Source of the DNA: Candidatus Gastranaerophilales bacterium
Lineage (GTDB): Bacteria; Bacillota; Clostridia; Lachnospirales; Lachnospiraceae
NCBI GenBank assembly: GCA_023663225.1
Contig: JAMPHU010000002.1
Coordinates: forward strand, 1 to 64,000
Direction of reading: 5' to 3'
Length of the DNA: 64,000 nt
Shown: piece after piece, positions 52,769 through 60,124 of the stretch
How positions within the stretch are numbered: the first letter of the stretch is position 1
Layout: every line of letters starts with the position of its first letter
Made by a program: the position numbers and the translations under genes
Notes under the pieces: model-generated
Told to the model about the DNA's origin: nothing
What the model saw: only the letters and a program-made list of their open reading frames with translations
The model's database searches: none

Positions 52769-53363
52769 TAAAATAGTGAAAGGAATCAAAGGCGTTTACA
52801 TTTATGTTCTTGCAAATATTATTATCTGTTTACATTATGATAGAAAATATACAAAAAGCTCATGGTTTGGATATGGGAAAAAGGGGTATAGAAAATGGCT
52901 TAGCATAGGATGGAAATGGGTGGTTGACGATTATAGAGGATGTAAAAAACTGAATGTGAATCGCAAGGTGCCATGGCCGGTTTCTCCGAGATGTTCTGTA
53001 GTACCATGTCCGCCTATTCCGGATCATATTGTTTTCGATCCGGAATGTATCAACATTTTTCAGTCCTACGGAATTTATTTTCAGGCATTTGGAAGGATTG
53101 TAATCGGGAAAGGCAGTACAATAGGACCGAATGTGGGGTTAATTACATCAAATCATGATCCGGCGAACCCAGATACACATTTGGAGCCAAAGGATATTAT
53201 TATCGGAGAAAATTGCTGGATAGGCATGAACAGTATGATACTGCCGGGAGTGACTTTAGGGGGGGCAGTGACGGTAGGTGCGGGATCGGTCGTCACCAAG
53301 TCTTTCCCAGAAGGGCATTGTGTTATCGCCGGTAATCCTGCGGTCATTATCCGTAAATTATAA
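52761..53363 (+). CDS. Hexapeptide-repeat O-acetyltransferase
   Basis: This 200-residue acyltransferase has a hydrophobic N-terminal stretch (IVKGIKGVYIYVLANIIICL). A left-handed beta-helix domain of the maltose/colanic acid acetyltransferase type follows: FGRIVIGKGSTIGPNVGLIT, SNHDPANPDTHLEPKDIIIG, ENCWIGMNSMILPGVTLGGA, VTVGAGSVVTKSFPEGHCVI and AGNPAVIIRKL. The NHD and the acetyl-CoA binding tail are intact. It likely O-acetylates a repeat-unit sugar. The start ATG 52761 lies within the wzx 3' end. Confidence 0.88.
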   Translation: MFNKIVKGIKGVYIYVLANIIICLHYDRKYTKSSWFGYGKKGYRKWLSIGWKWVVDDYRGCKKLNVNRKVPWPVSPRCSVVPCPPIPDHIVFDPECINIFQSYGIYFQAFGRIVIGKGSTIGPNVGLITSNHDPANPDTHLEPKDIIIGENCWIGMNSMILPGVTLGGAVTVGAGSVVTKSFPEGHCVIAGNPAVIIRKL

Positions 53364-53392
53364 TAAAAACGATAATCTGTGGAGAAGTTGAG

Positions 53393-54007
53393 ATGATAGT
53401 GATCATAGACTATGATATGGGAAATATAGGCTCTATCAAGAATGTTTTGCATAAGATAGGCGAAAAGGATGTAATCGTCAGTCGTGACAGGACAGAGATC
53501 AAGCGTGCCGATAAGTTGATATTGCCGGGTGTAGGGGCGTTTGATGCGGGTATACGCAACTTGAAAAAGTATGATCTGTTTAGCCTGATACATGAATGTG
53601 TAAGGGAGAGGCAAGTGCCTATTCTAGGAATTTGTTTAGGGATGCAGATGTTGGGTCTGAACAGCGAAGAGGGAGATTGTGAAGGATTGAAGTTAGTGGA
53701 TTTTTCTTGTAAAAGGTTTTCTGTTGATAAAGAATATAAGGTTCCACATATGGGGTGGGATTATGTTCATATAAAAAAGGAAGACTGCCCAATTGTTCAC
53801 AATTTGTCTGATGCCCAAAGATACTATTTTGTCCATAGCTATTATGCGGAGTGTTCGAATGAAGATGACATATTGATGACCTGTGATTATGGAATTGTAT
53901 TTACTGCGGCAGTTGCGAGAGGAAATGTTTATGGAACGCAGTTTCATCCGGAGAAAAGCCATATATATGGGATGAACTTGCTGGCTAACTTTGCAAAGGA
54001 GTGCTGA
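53393..54007 (+). CDS. HisH-like glutamine amidotransferase of sugar amidation (WbuY type)
   Basis: This 204-residue class I glutamine amidotransferase resembles HisH. GICLGMQMLG holds the nucleophilic Cys and GTQFHPEKSHIYG the His-Glu pair; LPGVGAFDAG is the oxyanion region. Ammonia released here would go to the HisF-like partner next door (3 bases away) and then to the PP-loop enzyme. In Pseudomonas aeruginosa (HisH2) and E. coli (WbuY) such copies serve acetamidino-sugar synthesis, not histidine synthesis. No other his gene is nearby, which supports that role. Confidence 0.9.
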   Translation: MIVIIDYDMGNIGSIKNVLHKIGEKDVIVSRDRTEIKRADKLILPGVGAFDAGIRNLKKYDLFSLIHECVRERQVPILGICLGMQMLGLNSEEGDCEGLKLVDFSCKRFSVDKEYKVPHMGWDYVHIKKEDCPIVHNLSDAQRYYFVHSYYAECSNEDDILMTCDYGIVFTAAVARGNVYGTQFHPEKSHIYGMNLLANFAKEC

Positions 54008-54010
54008 TTT

Positions 54011-54787
54011 ATGGCAATTCGACCAAGAATTATTCCCACGCTGCTAATTGACGAGGGAAAGCTTGTAAAAACTGTAAAATTTAAAAATGCCAATTATCTG
54101 GGGGATCCCATTAACGCGATCAAGATTTTTAACGAGAAATATGTGGATGAGTTGTGCGTGTTAGACATTTCTGCCACAAAGCGGGGGGTTTCGCCCAATA
54201 TGGCGTTGCTGCAGCAGATGGCAGAGGAGGCATTTATGCCCCTGAGTTATGGGGGAGGCATAAATAGTTTTGAGCAGGTCAAGGATATTTTTTATATTGG
54301 ATTTGAGAAAGTGGTAATCAATACAGCGTTGATTGAAACACCGGAATTGATCCGCAAAATTGTTGAGGTATATGGAAGTCAAAGTGTAATTGCCTCTGTG
54401 GATTATAAAAAATGCTGGCAAGGTTACCGATGTTACAGCAGAGGTGGGACGAAACGCACATCCTACGATCCAATTGAGCTTTGTAAATACGCAGAAGAGT
54501 TGGGAGTGGGAGAGGTGTTATTTTATTCCATCGACAGGGATGGGACAATGAAAGGGTTTGATATTCCTATGATTGCCCGTCTGTCAGAACAATTAAGCAT
54601 ACCGATTATAGCGTGCGGCGGCGCGGCGGGAGTGGAGGACATCCGCTGCGCGTTGGAGGATGGGAAGGCTTCTGCCGTGGCGGCAGGGAGTATGTTTGTC
54701 TACTTTGGACAAAGGAAAGCGGTATTGATAAATTATCCGGATGAGAAGAAACTCTTTGAAATGAATATTTATAAGGAGAACAGATAG
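54011..54787 (+). CDS. HisF-like ammonia-channel subunit of sugar amidation (WbuZ type)
   Basis: This 258-residue TIM-barrel protein is related to HisF. The N-terminus reads RIIPTLLIDEGKLVKTVKFK. The first catalytic Asp of true HisF (in the CLDV motif) is replaced by Leu, as in WbuZ/HisF2 proteins, whereas SVDYKK keeps the second Asp. GDPINAIKIFNEKYVDELCV and GGGINSFEQVKDI, SIDRDGTMKGFD, ACGGAAGVEDIRCAL are otherwise HisF-like. It probably conducts ammonia from the HisH-like subunit to the downstream amidotransferase rather than cyclising PRFAR. It lies between the two in a tight three-gene operon. Confidence 0.9.
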   Translation: MAIRPRIIPTLLIDEGKLVKTVKFKNANYLGDPINAIKIFNEKYVDELCVLDISATKRGVSPNMALLQQMAEEAFMPLSYGGGINSFEQVKDIFYIGFEKVVINTALIETPELIRKIVEVYGSQSVIASVDYKKCWQGYRCYSRGGTKRTSYDPIELCKYAEELGVGEVLFYSIDRDGTMKGFDIPMIARLSEQLSIPIIACGGAAGVEDIRCALEDGKASAVAAGSMFVYFGQRKAVLINYPDEKKLFEMNIYKENR

Positions 54788-54788
54788 T

Positions 54789-55925
54789 ATGCAAAAGGAA
54801 TATAAAATATGTAGTAGATGTATCATGGATACAAGCAGCGACCCTAATTTGGTGTTGGATGAAAAAGGAGTTTGTAACTATTGCCATGAGTTTGATGACG
54901 CATTTAAAAGTATGTACGGGAGAGAGAAGAAAGAACTGGAGAAGGCGCTTGAGAAGGTTATAACACAGGTTAAGGAGCATGGCCGTGGTAAAAAATATGA
55001 TTGTATTCTGGGCTTATCCGGCGGAGTTGACAGTTCTTATATGGCGTATCTGGCGCATCAATATGGTTTGAGGGTACTTGCGGTGCATGTAGATGCCGGA
55101 TGGAATTCAGAAATTGCCGTTCAGAATATCATGAAAATTTGTGATAAACTACAGTACGATCTGCACACGGTAGTGGTTGATTGGGATACTATGAAGGAAG
55201 TGCAGAGAGCATTTATGTTTTCGGGAATGGTTAATATGGATGTGCCCCAGGATCATGTTTTTGTCGCCGCTGTATATGATATGGCAAAAAAATATAATAT
55301 TAAATACATTTTGAATGGTCGCAACCTGGCAACAGAAGGTATTTTATCATCAGCATGGCAATGTACGACAACGGATTTTAGATTGATTAAAGATGTGTGT
55401 CGAAAGCATGGGAGAAAGAAAATTAATTTCAGGAAATTTCCGCATTATGGTTTTTGGGACAAACATTTCTATTACCCTCGAATTTTGAAGTTAGAGACGG
55501 TATATCTTTTGGATTATGATACTTCCTATTCTAAAAAAAATGCAATGGAGGTTTTAAAAAGGGAATTTGACTGGAATTATTATGGCGGAAAACATTATGA
55601 GTCCAGATTGACAAAATTTTTACAGGAAAATTATCTGCCGCAGCGTTATGGGTGGGATAAGAGGAGAGACCATTTATCAAGCTTGATTGTCGGAGGGGAA
55701 CTGGACAGAGATGCTGCATTAATGGAAATAGAGAACCCAATCGCAGCAAAGGAGGATATCCAAAGTGATGAGGAATATGTGCTAAAGAAATTGGATATAT
55801 CTCAAGAAGAATATGAAAAAATAAAAGGCGCTCCCTGGCAGACTGAGCGGAATTACAAAAATCAGGATAGATATGAGGAGTTTCTTATAGCAGTTAAAAA
55901 GTTAATTAAGTATAAGAGCAAATAA
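54789..55925 (+). CDS. N-acetyl sugar amidotransferase (WbuX/WbpG/PseA-like PP-loop enzyme)
   Basis: This 378-residue ATP-dependent enzyme should activate an N-acetyl group of a sugar by adenylation and convert it with ammonia to an acetamidino group. YKICSRCIMDTSSDPNL and GVCNYCHEFDD provide a Cys4 zinc site. CILGLSGGVDSSYMAYLAHQ is the PP-loop (SGGVDS), and NGRNLATEGILSSAWQ, HYGFWDKHFYYPRILKLE and QRYGWDKRRDHLSSLIVGGE are typical of the WbuX (TIGR03573) family. With the HisH-like and HisF-like genes it forms the complete known amidation module. The substrate is inferred to be the di-N-acetyl uronic acid. Confidence 0.92.
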   Translation: MQKEYKICSRCIMDTSSDPNLVLDEKGVCNYCHEFDDAFKSMYGREKKELEKALEKVITQVKEHGRGKKYDCILGLSGGVDSSYMAYLAHQYGLRVLAVHVDAGWNSEIAVQNIMKICDKLQYDLHTVVVDWDTMKEVQRAFMFSGMVNMDVPQDHVFVAAVYDMAKKYNIKYILNGRNLATEGILSSAWQCTTTDFRLIKDVCRKHGRKKINFRKFPHYGFWDKHFYYPRILKLETVYLLDYDTSYSKKNAMEVLKREFDWNYYGGKHYESRLTKFLQENYLPQRYGWDKRRDHLSSLIVGGELDRDAALMEIENPIAAKEDIQSDEEYVLKKLDISQEEYEKIKGAPWQTERNYKNQDRYEEFLIAVKKLIKYKSK

Positions 55926-55982
55926 GTGATTACAGTGCTGAAGGAATCGGCTATATCAATTGATAAGGAGACAGCTTAGCAC

Positions 55983-58097
55983 ATGAAGGAAAACTGGTCG
56001 AAAAACAGGAAAAGTATTTTAGTGCTTATGCTTATGGGGATTATGATATCCCTTCTTGTTCTTGGCGCGAGATACTCATATCGAACGATGTATTATGGGG
56101 AATCGGCTTCCATTAAAAGTGCGTATTCTTTTTATGATTATTTTATAATGGATGTGCAGAATGGAGAGGAGGTAGACTCCCACAAGTATTCACTTTGGAT
56201 GAATAGCGCTTTTGCCATGTATGATGGCAAAGAAGTGGTTGTCGATAACAGAATCTCTGAAAGTGTAATGAAGGAGTATTGCCTGCTCCTGATCGAATAT
56301 ACACAAGATGATATAGGAGTACTAAATAGACGGATTGAAGATATTGAATTGAGCGGGCAGACTATTTATTTGTGGGATGCGGATGAAAAAGAGCATGTGC
56401 TGTTTATGATTACAGGGGAACTGTGGGAGAGTTCTTCTCTTGTAAAAGTGTTTTCTGATCTGGATGGAAATATAATAGTTGCACCGGACGGACTTTTTAC
56501 TGAAGCAGACTTTGTGAATAAAGAAGTACAATTAGATGTGTTTGCAAGAACAAAAGTAGTTATGCAGTTATTCAATGATGTAACGTTAAGACGTATTGCG
56601 GGACGTGGACTTGTAGATAAAATGATTATACGGCAAATATTGTTTGTACTTTTTATAGCATCTGTCGGGTGTATTGCCGGCAGAGCATTTTTAAAAAGAA
56701 TAGGCAATATGTTTATATGGTTCGCGCTTCCTTTTGGCTTTATCAATCAAATATTGTCCACATTTATTCTGATCGTATCACATTTACCGGTTAATCTCTT
56801 AAGTTATCTGGCCATCAGCTATGCCTTGGCAATCTTGATAAATCAGCTTTTAAAAAGGTGTGCGGATGATGTGCAGATTCATATGGAACATGATATAAAG
56901 TTATTGTTTAGTTTGTTGACATGGGGAGGAGTCGTACTGTGGTTTTGTATTAACCCTTATGTCCTTTTGAGTGCGGATTCTGTGTATAATGCATATTTAG
57001 GTAAAGTGGGAGCTGTCACAGGAGATTTAAATGCAATTTTGGGAGATATTACTTCGCATGCTTTGATAACCCCTATTTTTGAGGTGGGAAGCTCTTTGTT
57101 TGGAGTAGGATTAAACTATTCATTACAGCCGATATTGACCATTATGTTTTTGGTGGCGATCGGATGGGTCTGGTTTAGCATAATGGATGGATCGACAAGT
57201 GCGAAAATATGGATTGTATTGGGGACAGTCATTGTTGTCATATTGAATCCCATGTTTTACATGCAGACTTTTTGGAAATTAAATAATTTGGCGCTTGGTT
57301 TATTCGCTGCCTTTATGGTAGGTATGCATATTTTGTATTATAACAAAAGAGAAAAACTGTATTTTGAGACAGGTAATTTGTTTTTGATTGTCGTCGGCAT
57401 TGCGAGAGTGGAGAGCGGATTGTTCTTGGCAATCTACCTTGTATGTCTCTTTGCGCTGTTCCAAAATGATGACAGGGAGAGAGAGATTGAAAAATTGTGT
57501 TTTAGAATGGGATTGATATTTACTGCTATTTATTTGTATTATTTATGCGTGATCGGACAAGTGGAGAGTCCCTTTTGGACGCCGGTCAAGGGATTGATGG
57601 TGATGGCAAGCGTATGGCTTGTTTATATACTCTGCATAGGATCCCGCATCTTGGGTAAGAAGATGAAACCAATATTCGATAATATAGATAGAATTATGTT
57701 TTTATGTATTGGTTTGTCAGTCTTGTTGCTGGGGATTCTGAACAAGGAGAAGTTTATTGACAATGCGAAAACCTTTATCAGTAACTTACTGTATTATGGA
57801 GGATATTGGTATGTAATGTTGGCAGTGGCGATATTGGGAGTTGTTTTGCTGAAAAAGGATCCCATTATGCGATTTTTGCTGCTATATATGGGTTCCTATT
57901 TTATGTTCATCCCGGGGTTAATGATATTTAGAGAGAATCTGCTCAGGGTAGGATTTGGTGATTCCGGATGCCGTATGCTATCCCACATCGCGGTAGTGGG
58001 TGGTTTTCTCTTAATATATGTTGTGAGTGCGTTGCGAGGAGATCAGAGGCTGAACCATGAAGAAGGACGGCGGAATGAAGGTTGTAAGCAAGAATGA
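55983..58097 (+). CDS. Large polytopic membrane protein of unknown function
   Basis: A 704-residue protein. One N-terminal transmembrane helix (ILVLMLMGIMISLLVLGARY) precedes an extracytoplasmic domain of about 180 residues (to about 215), followed by twelve or more hydrophobic helices. No catalytic motif is recognised. Topology recalls GT-C-type or polysaccharide-modifying membrane proteins, so a lipid-linked glycosyl transfer role is possible but unproven. Its last 19 codons overlap the start of a broken wzx (58041-58110). A second diverged copy of the same 3' end sequence occurs at 60055, before the intact wzx. The ribosome binding site is weak (AAGGAGACAG, 14 bases away). Confidence 0.65.
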   Translation: MKENWSKNRKSILVLMLMGIMISLLVLGARYSYRTMYYGESASIKSAYSFYDYFIMDVQNGEEVDSHKYSLWMNSAFAMYDGKEVVVDNRISESVMKEYCLLLIEYTQDDIGVLNRRIEDIELSGQTIYLWDADEKEHVLFMITGELWESSSLVKVFSDLDGNIIVAPDGLFTEADFVNKEVQLDVFARTKVVMQLFNDVTLRRIAGRGLVDKMIIRQILFVLFIASVGCIAGRAFLKRIGNMFIWFALPFGFINQILSTFILIVSHLPVNLLSYLAISYALAILINQLLKRCADDVQIHMEHDIKLLFSLLTWGGVVLWFCINPYVLLSADSVYNAYLGKVGAVTGDLNAILGDITSHALITPIFEVGSSLFGVGLNYSLQPILTIMFLVAIGWVWFSIMDGSTSAKIWIVLGTVIVVILNPMFYMQTFWKLNNLALGLFAAFMVGMHILYYNKREKLYFETGNLFLIVVGIARVESGLFLAIYLVCLFALFQNDDREREIEKLCFRMGLIFTAIYLYYLCVIGQVESPFWTPVKGLMVMASVWLVYILCIGSRILGKKMKPIFDNIDRIMFLCIGLSVLLLGILNKEKFIDNAKTFISNLLYYGGYWYVMLAVAILGVVLLKKDPIMRFLLLYMGSYFMFIPGLMIFRENLLRVGFGDSGCRMLSHIAVVGGFLLIYVVSALRGDQRLNHEEGRRNEGCKQE

Positions 58098-58110
58098 TAT
58101 GAAAGGAGTT
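58041..58110 (+). repeat. Direct repeat copy A: 3' end of membrane gene overlapping a truncated wzx start
   Basis: These 70 bases are about 90 percent identical, by eye, to 60055-60124. Both encode the same C-terminus in one frame (DQRxxHEEGxRNEGCKQE, stop) and the wzx start MKVVSKNDMKG in another. In copy A the wzx frame from ATG 58075 runs straight into transposon remnant sequence after about 11 codons, so this is a beheaded wzx 5' end. Confidence 0.8.
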
Positions 58111-58395
58111 AAATTCCCCATTTCCACCGGGATAAGGCGTCTATTAGCTTTCCCCTCACTGTATCCATGGACTGCTTCTTCTTCCGGTAGAGATAGTATA
58201 TCCTCTCCCGGATGGCACGGAACATCCCCGTTTTATTCCCGGAGGCCTCTGGCCCCGGGAGGATGCAGAACTCCCGGTAGAATTCCGTCATGCTGATGGT
58301 GGAGAGGCTGATATATGCCGTCTGGTACTGGTTTGGATTCAGGCTGTTCATGAAGCAGCGCAGGGCGTAGGCCTTCCCCATCCCCGGTCTGTCAG
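58109..58395 (-). pseudogene. Fragment of a transposon AAA ATPase (ExeA/TnsC-like)
   Basis: On the minus strand PGMGKAYALRCFMNSLNPNQ, then AYISLSTISMTEFYREFCIL and KTGMFRAIRERIYYLYRKKK match the N-terminal part of the ATPase that accompanies Mu-type DDE transposases in Clostridia. The Walker A reads GMGKA rather than GMGKT. The region N-terminal to Walker A and everything after about 90 residues are missing. It is fused by deletion to the transposase fragment. Confidence 0.75.
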
Positions 58396-58728
58396 ACGCA
58401 AGGGGTAGTGCTGCCCGCCGTAGAGGATGTATGTGCTTTGTGTATCCCCGAGCAGGAACCTTACCTCCACCTTCCGGCCGATGAACTGCATGGGTGCGTC
58501 ATAGCATTCATTCAGCAGGTGGATCGTGGCATCCCTGTTCATGTTCCTCATCACCCGGTTGAATTCTTCCAGGCCCCGGCTCTGGGAGATATCCAGGTCG
58601 TAAAGCCACCGCTCCTTCAGTGTCCGGAAATTCCTCTCCACTTTCCCCTTGCTGGCGCCATCCCGCACAGGGGTATGGAGAAGTACTGTCCCCACAGAGC
58701 CGCAGACAGAAAAAAGTGGGAGCGACAT
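58383..58728 (-). pseudogene. C-terminal fragment of a Mu-type DDE transposase
   Basis: On the minus strand LLHTPVRDGASKGKVERNFR, TLKERWLYDLDISQSRGLEE and DAPMQFIGRKVEVRFLLGDT are the C-terminal end of the rve/Mu-transpos_C catalytic region, including the Glu of the DDE triad in GKVERNF. The N-terminal DNA-binding and most of the catalytic domain are absent. The frame then runs out of family sequence exactly where ATPase sequence begins. An internal deletion therefore removed the junction of the two genes. Confidence 0.8.
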
Positions 58729-58749
58729 ATAAAATTTATAAAAAATTCA

Positions 58750-58778
58750 TTGCAAAAAGAGGGATAACATCATAAAAT
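58750..58778 (+). promoter_or_regulatory. Probable promoter of the small-protein/GNAT pair
   Basis: TTGCAA at 58750-58755, a 17-base spacer and TAAAAT at 58773-58778, just right of the transposase remnant. The leader to the first gene is about 110 bases and contains an inverted repeat. Confidence 0.5.
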
Positions 58779-58820
58779 AGAAGTGGGTCAATACGAATAA
58801 ACAAGTAATTATGTGGATTA

Positions 58821-58853
58821 TTGTTGTGCAGACATAAAACGGCTGCATAACAA
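58821..58853. promoter_or_regulatory. Inverted repeat upstream of the toxin-antitoxin-like pair, possible operator
   Basis: TTGTTGTGCAG at 58821-58831 and CTGCATAACAA at 58843-58853 form an 11-base inverted repeat with one G-T pair and an 11-base centre. No T-run follows. Position fits an autoregulatory operator or 5'-leader hairpin. Confidence 0.5.
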
Positions 58854-58892
58854 TGGCTGGAATGCGCCATATTGATAAGGGAGGTGTTTTTT

Positions 58893-59087
58893 ATGGCAAC
58901 GTCAAGCATCACAAAAAATTTTGTTATTTCCGGCAAAGAACAAGTGGAGATGTTTGCCGATGCGGTTGAAGCGTCTGCTAATGACCAGACGCCCCGTGTT
59001 CCAATCAATGTCACTTATCTGCATGGGGCAGATGAAATACTAAAATTTATGGAGAAAAGGAAAGAAGCGGATGCAGCAAACAAATAA
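58893..59087 (+). CDS. Small acidic protein, putative antitoxin of a GNAT toxin
   Basis: This 64-residue protein (MATSSITKNFVISGKEQVEM, then FADAVEASANDQTPRVP and TYLHGADEILKFMEKRKEAD) starts 8 bases after GGGAGG and overlaps the GNAT gene by 17 bases. Such small genes regularly precede this type of GNAT gene in Clostridia. It shows no obvious ribbon-helix-helix or HTH DNA-binding motif. An antitoxin role is inferred from size, acidic character, overlap and partner. Confidence 0.65.
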   Translation: MATSSITKNFVISGKEQVEMFADAVEASANDQTPRVPINVTYLHGADEILKFMEKRKEADAANK

Positions 59088-59676
59088 TTTTATTGTGCTG
59101 AACATTCGTGAATATTTGGAAGATAAAAAGCTCGGAGAGGACAAATTGGTGAAACTCCTTTCCGAGTTTTCCTGTCCACTGAATTCAGATGTTGAGCGAT
59201 TCCTGAAACAGCAGTCAGTAGCATTTGCAAAGAAGCATCAAGCGGTTACATATCTGGTATTATCTCCGGAAAATGCAGAGTTGTTGGGATATTTTTCTAT
59301 TACGATAAAACCGCTTGTTATAAAGGCAGAGCCATTCAGTAATACTGTAAAACGCAAACTCGCAAGGTTTAGTGAAATAGATCAAAATGAGCAGACGTAT
59401 AATATAGCAGCGTATCTTATTGCACAGCTCGGAAAAAATTTCAATGAACGGGTAATGGGAAGAATAACAGGGCGACAATTATTGGAAGCGGCTATTCGAC
59501 AGACCCGGGTTTTACAGTATCAGGCGGGAGGAATGGTGACGTTTGTAGAGACAGACAACAAAGAAAAACTGCTCTCTTTTTATGAAAGTTATGGATTTAA
59601 ACGCTTCGACACCAGACAGACGATGTCAGGCACAGATGAACCACATGAACTTGTACAGCTTTTAAGACTGCTTTGA
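59071..59676 (+). CDS. GNAT acetyltransferase, toxin-like
   Basis: This 201-residue protein has a C-terminal GNAT domain: TYLVLSPENAELLGYFSITI, YNIAAYLIAQLGKNFNERVM, GRITGRQLLEAAIRQTRVLQ (acetyl-CoA binding region, less canonical than Q/RxxGxG) and LLSFYESYGFKRFDTRQTMS. The N-terminal 50 residues (FIVLNIREYLEDKKLGEDKL) are specific to this group. TacT/AtaT-like toxins acetylate charged tRNA; I infer a similar role from the overlapping small upstream gene, but a metabolic GNAT is possible. It lies between transposon scars, so probably arrived with mobile DNA. Confidence 0.75.
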   Translation: MQQTNNFIVLNIREYLEDKKLGEDKLVKLLSEFSCPLNSDVERFLKQQSVAFAKKHQAVTYLVLSPENAELLGYFSITIKPLVIKAEPFSNTVKRKLARFSEIDQNEQTYNIAAYLIAQLGKNFNERVMGRITGRQLLEAAIRQTRVLQYQAGGMVTFVETDNKEKLLSFYESYGFKRFDTRQTMSGTDEPHELVQLLRLL

Positions 59677-59713
59677 TGTAATATTAGAAATTTGCAGCGA
59701 TATAAAGATGTAA

Positions 59714-59902
59714 CAGAGAACGCCACAGAGCCGCCGGACAGCGAGGAAGGACTACCTGGCATTTGCCAAGAAAAGGAAACACACAAAAAAGCAGATACGG
59801 GCGGCAGTCAGGAAGCCGCTTTCCTATGTGCGCAGGGACATCGGATATTTGGAAGGGTATCTCAGCCGGCCATGGATACGCCCCATAGTGCGGGGAAGAT
59901 AG
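59714..59902 (+). pseudogene. Transposase fragment (IS5/IS1182-type)
   Basis: An open frame of about 62 codons without a start codon reads RRTARKDYLAFAKKRKHTKK, then QIRAAVRKPLSYVRRDIGYL and EGYLSR, which matches an internal segment of IS1182/IS5-type transposases (ARKDYLxxAKxRK). It ends prematurely after about 15 unrelated residues. A 9-base pair of inverted sequences (CTGAACG..., AGCGTTCAG) follows at 59905-59942. Confidence 0.65.
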
Positions 59903-60054
59903 TCTGAACGTCGCTTAATCAGCAGACACTATGTAGCGTTCAGAAAATAACGGCAGACGAAAAGGAGGAATGAGCCGGATTGTAAAATTCGTATATAATT
60001 CACAAAAATTTCAGTAGGAAAACAGATAGGTTTAGTACAATGGTAATAATAAAA

Positions 60055-60124
60055 GATCAGAGGCCAGACCATGAGGAAGGATGGCGAAATGAAGGTTGTA
60101 AGCAAGAATGATATGAAGGGAGGG
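60055..60124 (+). repeat. Direct repeat copy B: junction preceding the intact wzx
   Basis: This is the partner of 58041-58110, with about seven differences. In one frame it still encodes the C-terminus of the upstream membrane protein (DQRPDHEEGWRNEGCKQE, stop) although the rest of that gene is absent here. In the other it is the true start of the second flippase. It marks where a second allele or locus was joined. Confidence 0.8.

Noticed and set aside
53393..54787. Histidine biosynthesis (hisH-hisF)
   Set aside because: No other his genes are near, the HisF first catalytic Asp is missing, and a PP-loop sugar amidotransferase follows directly.
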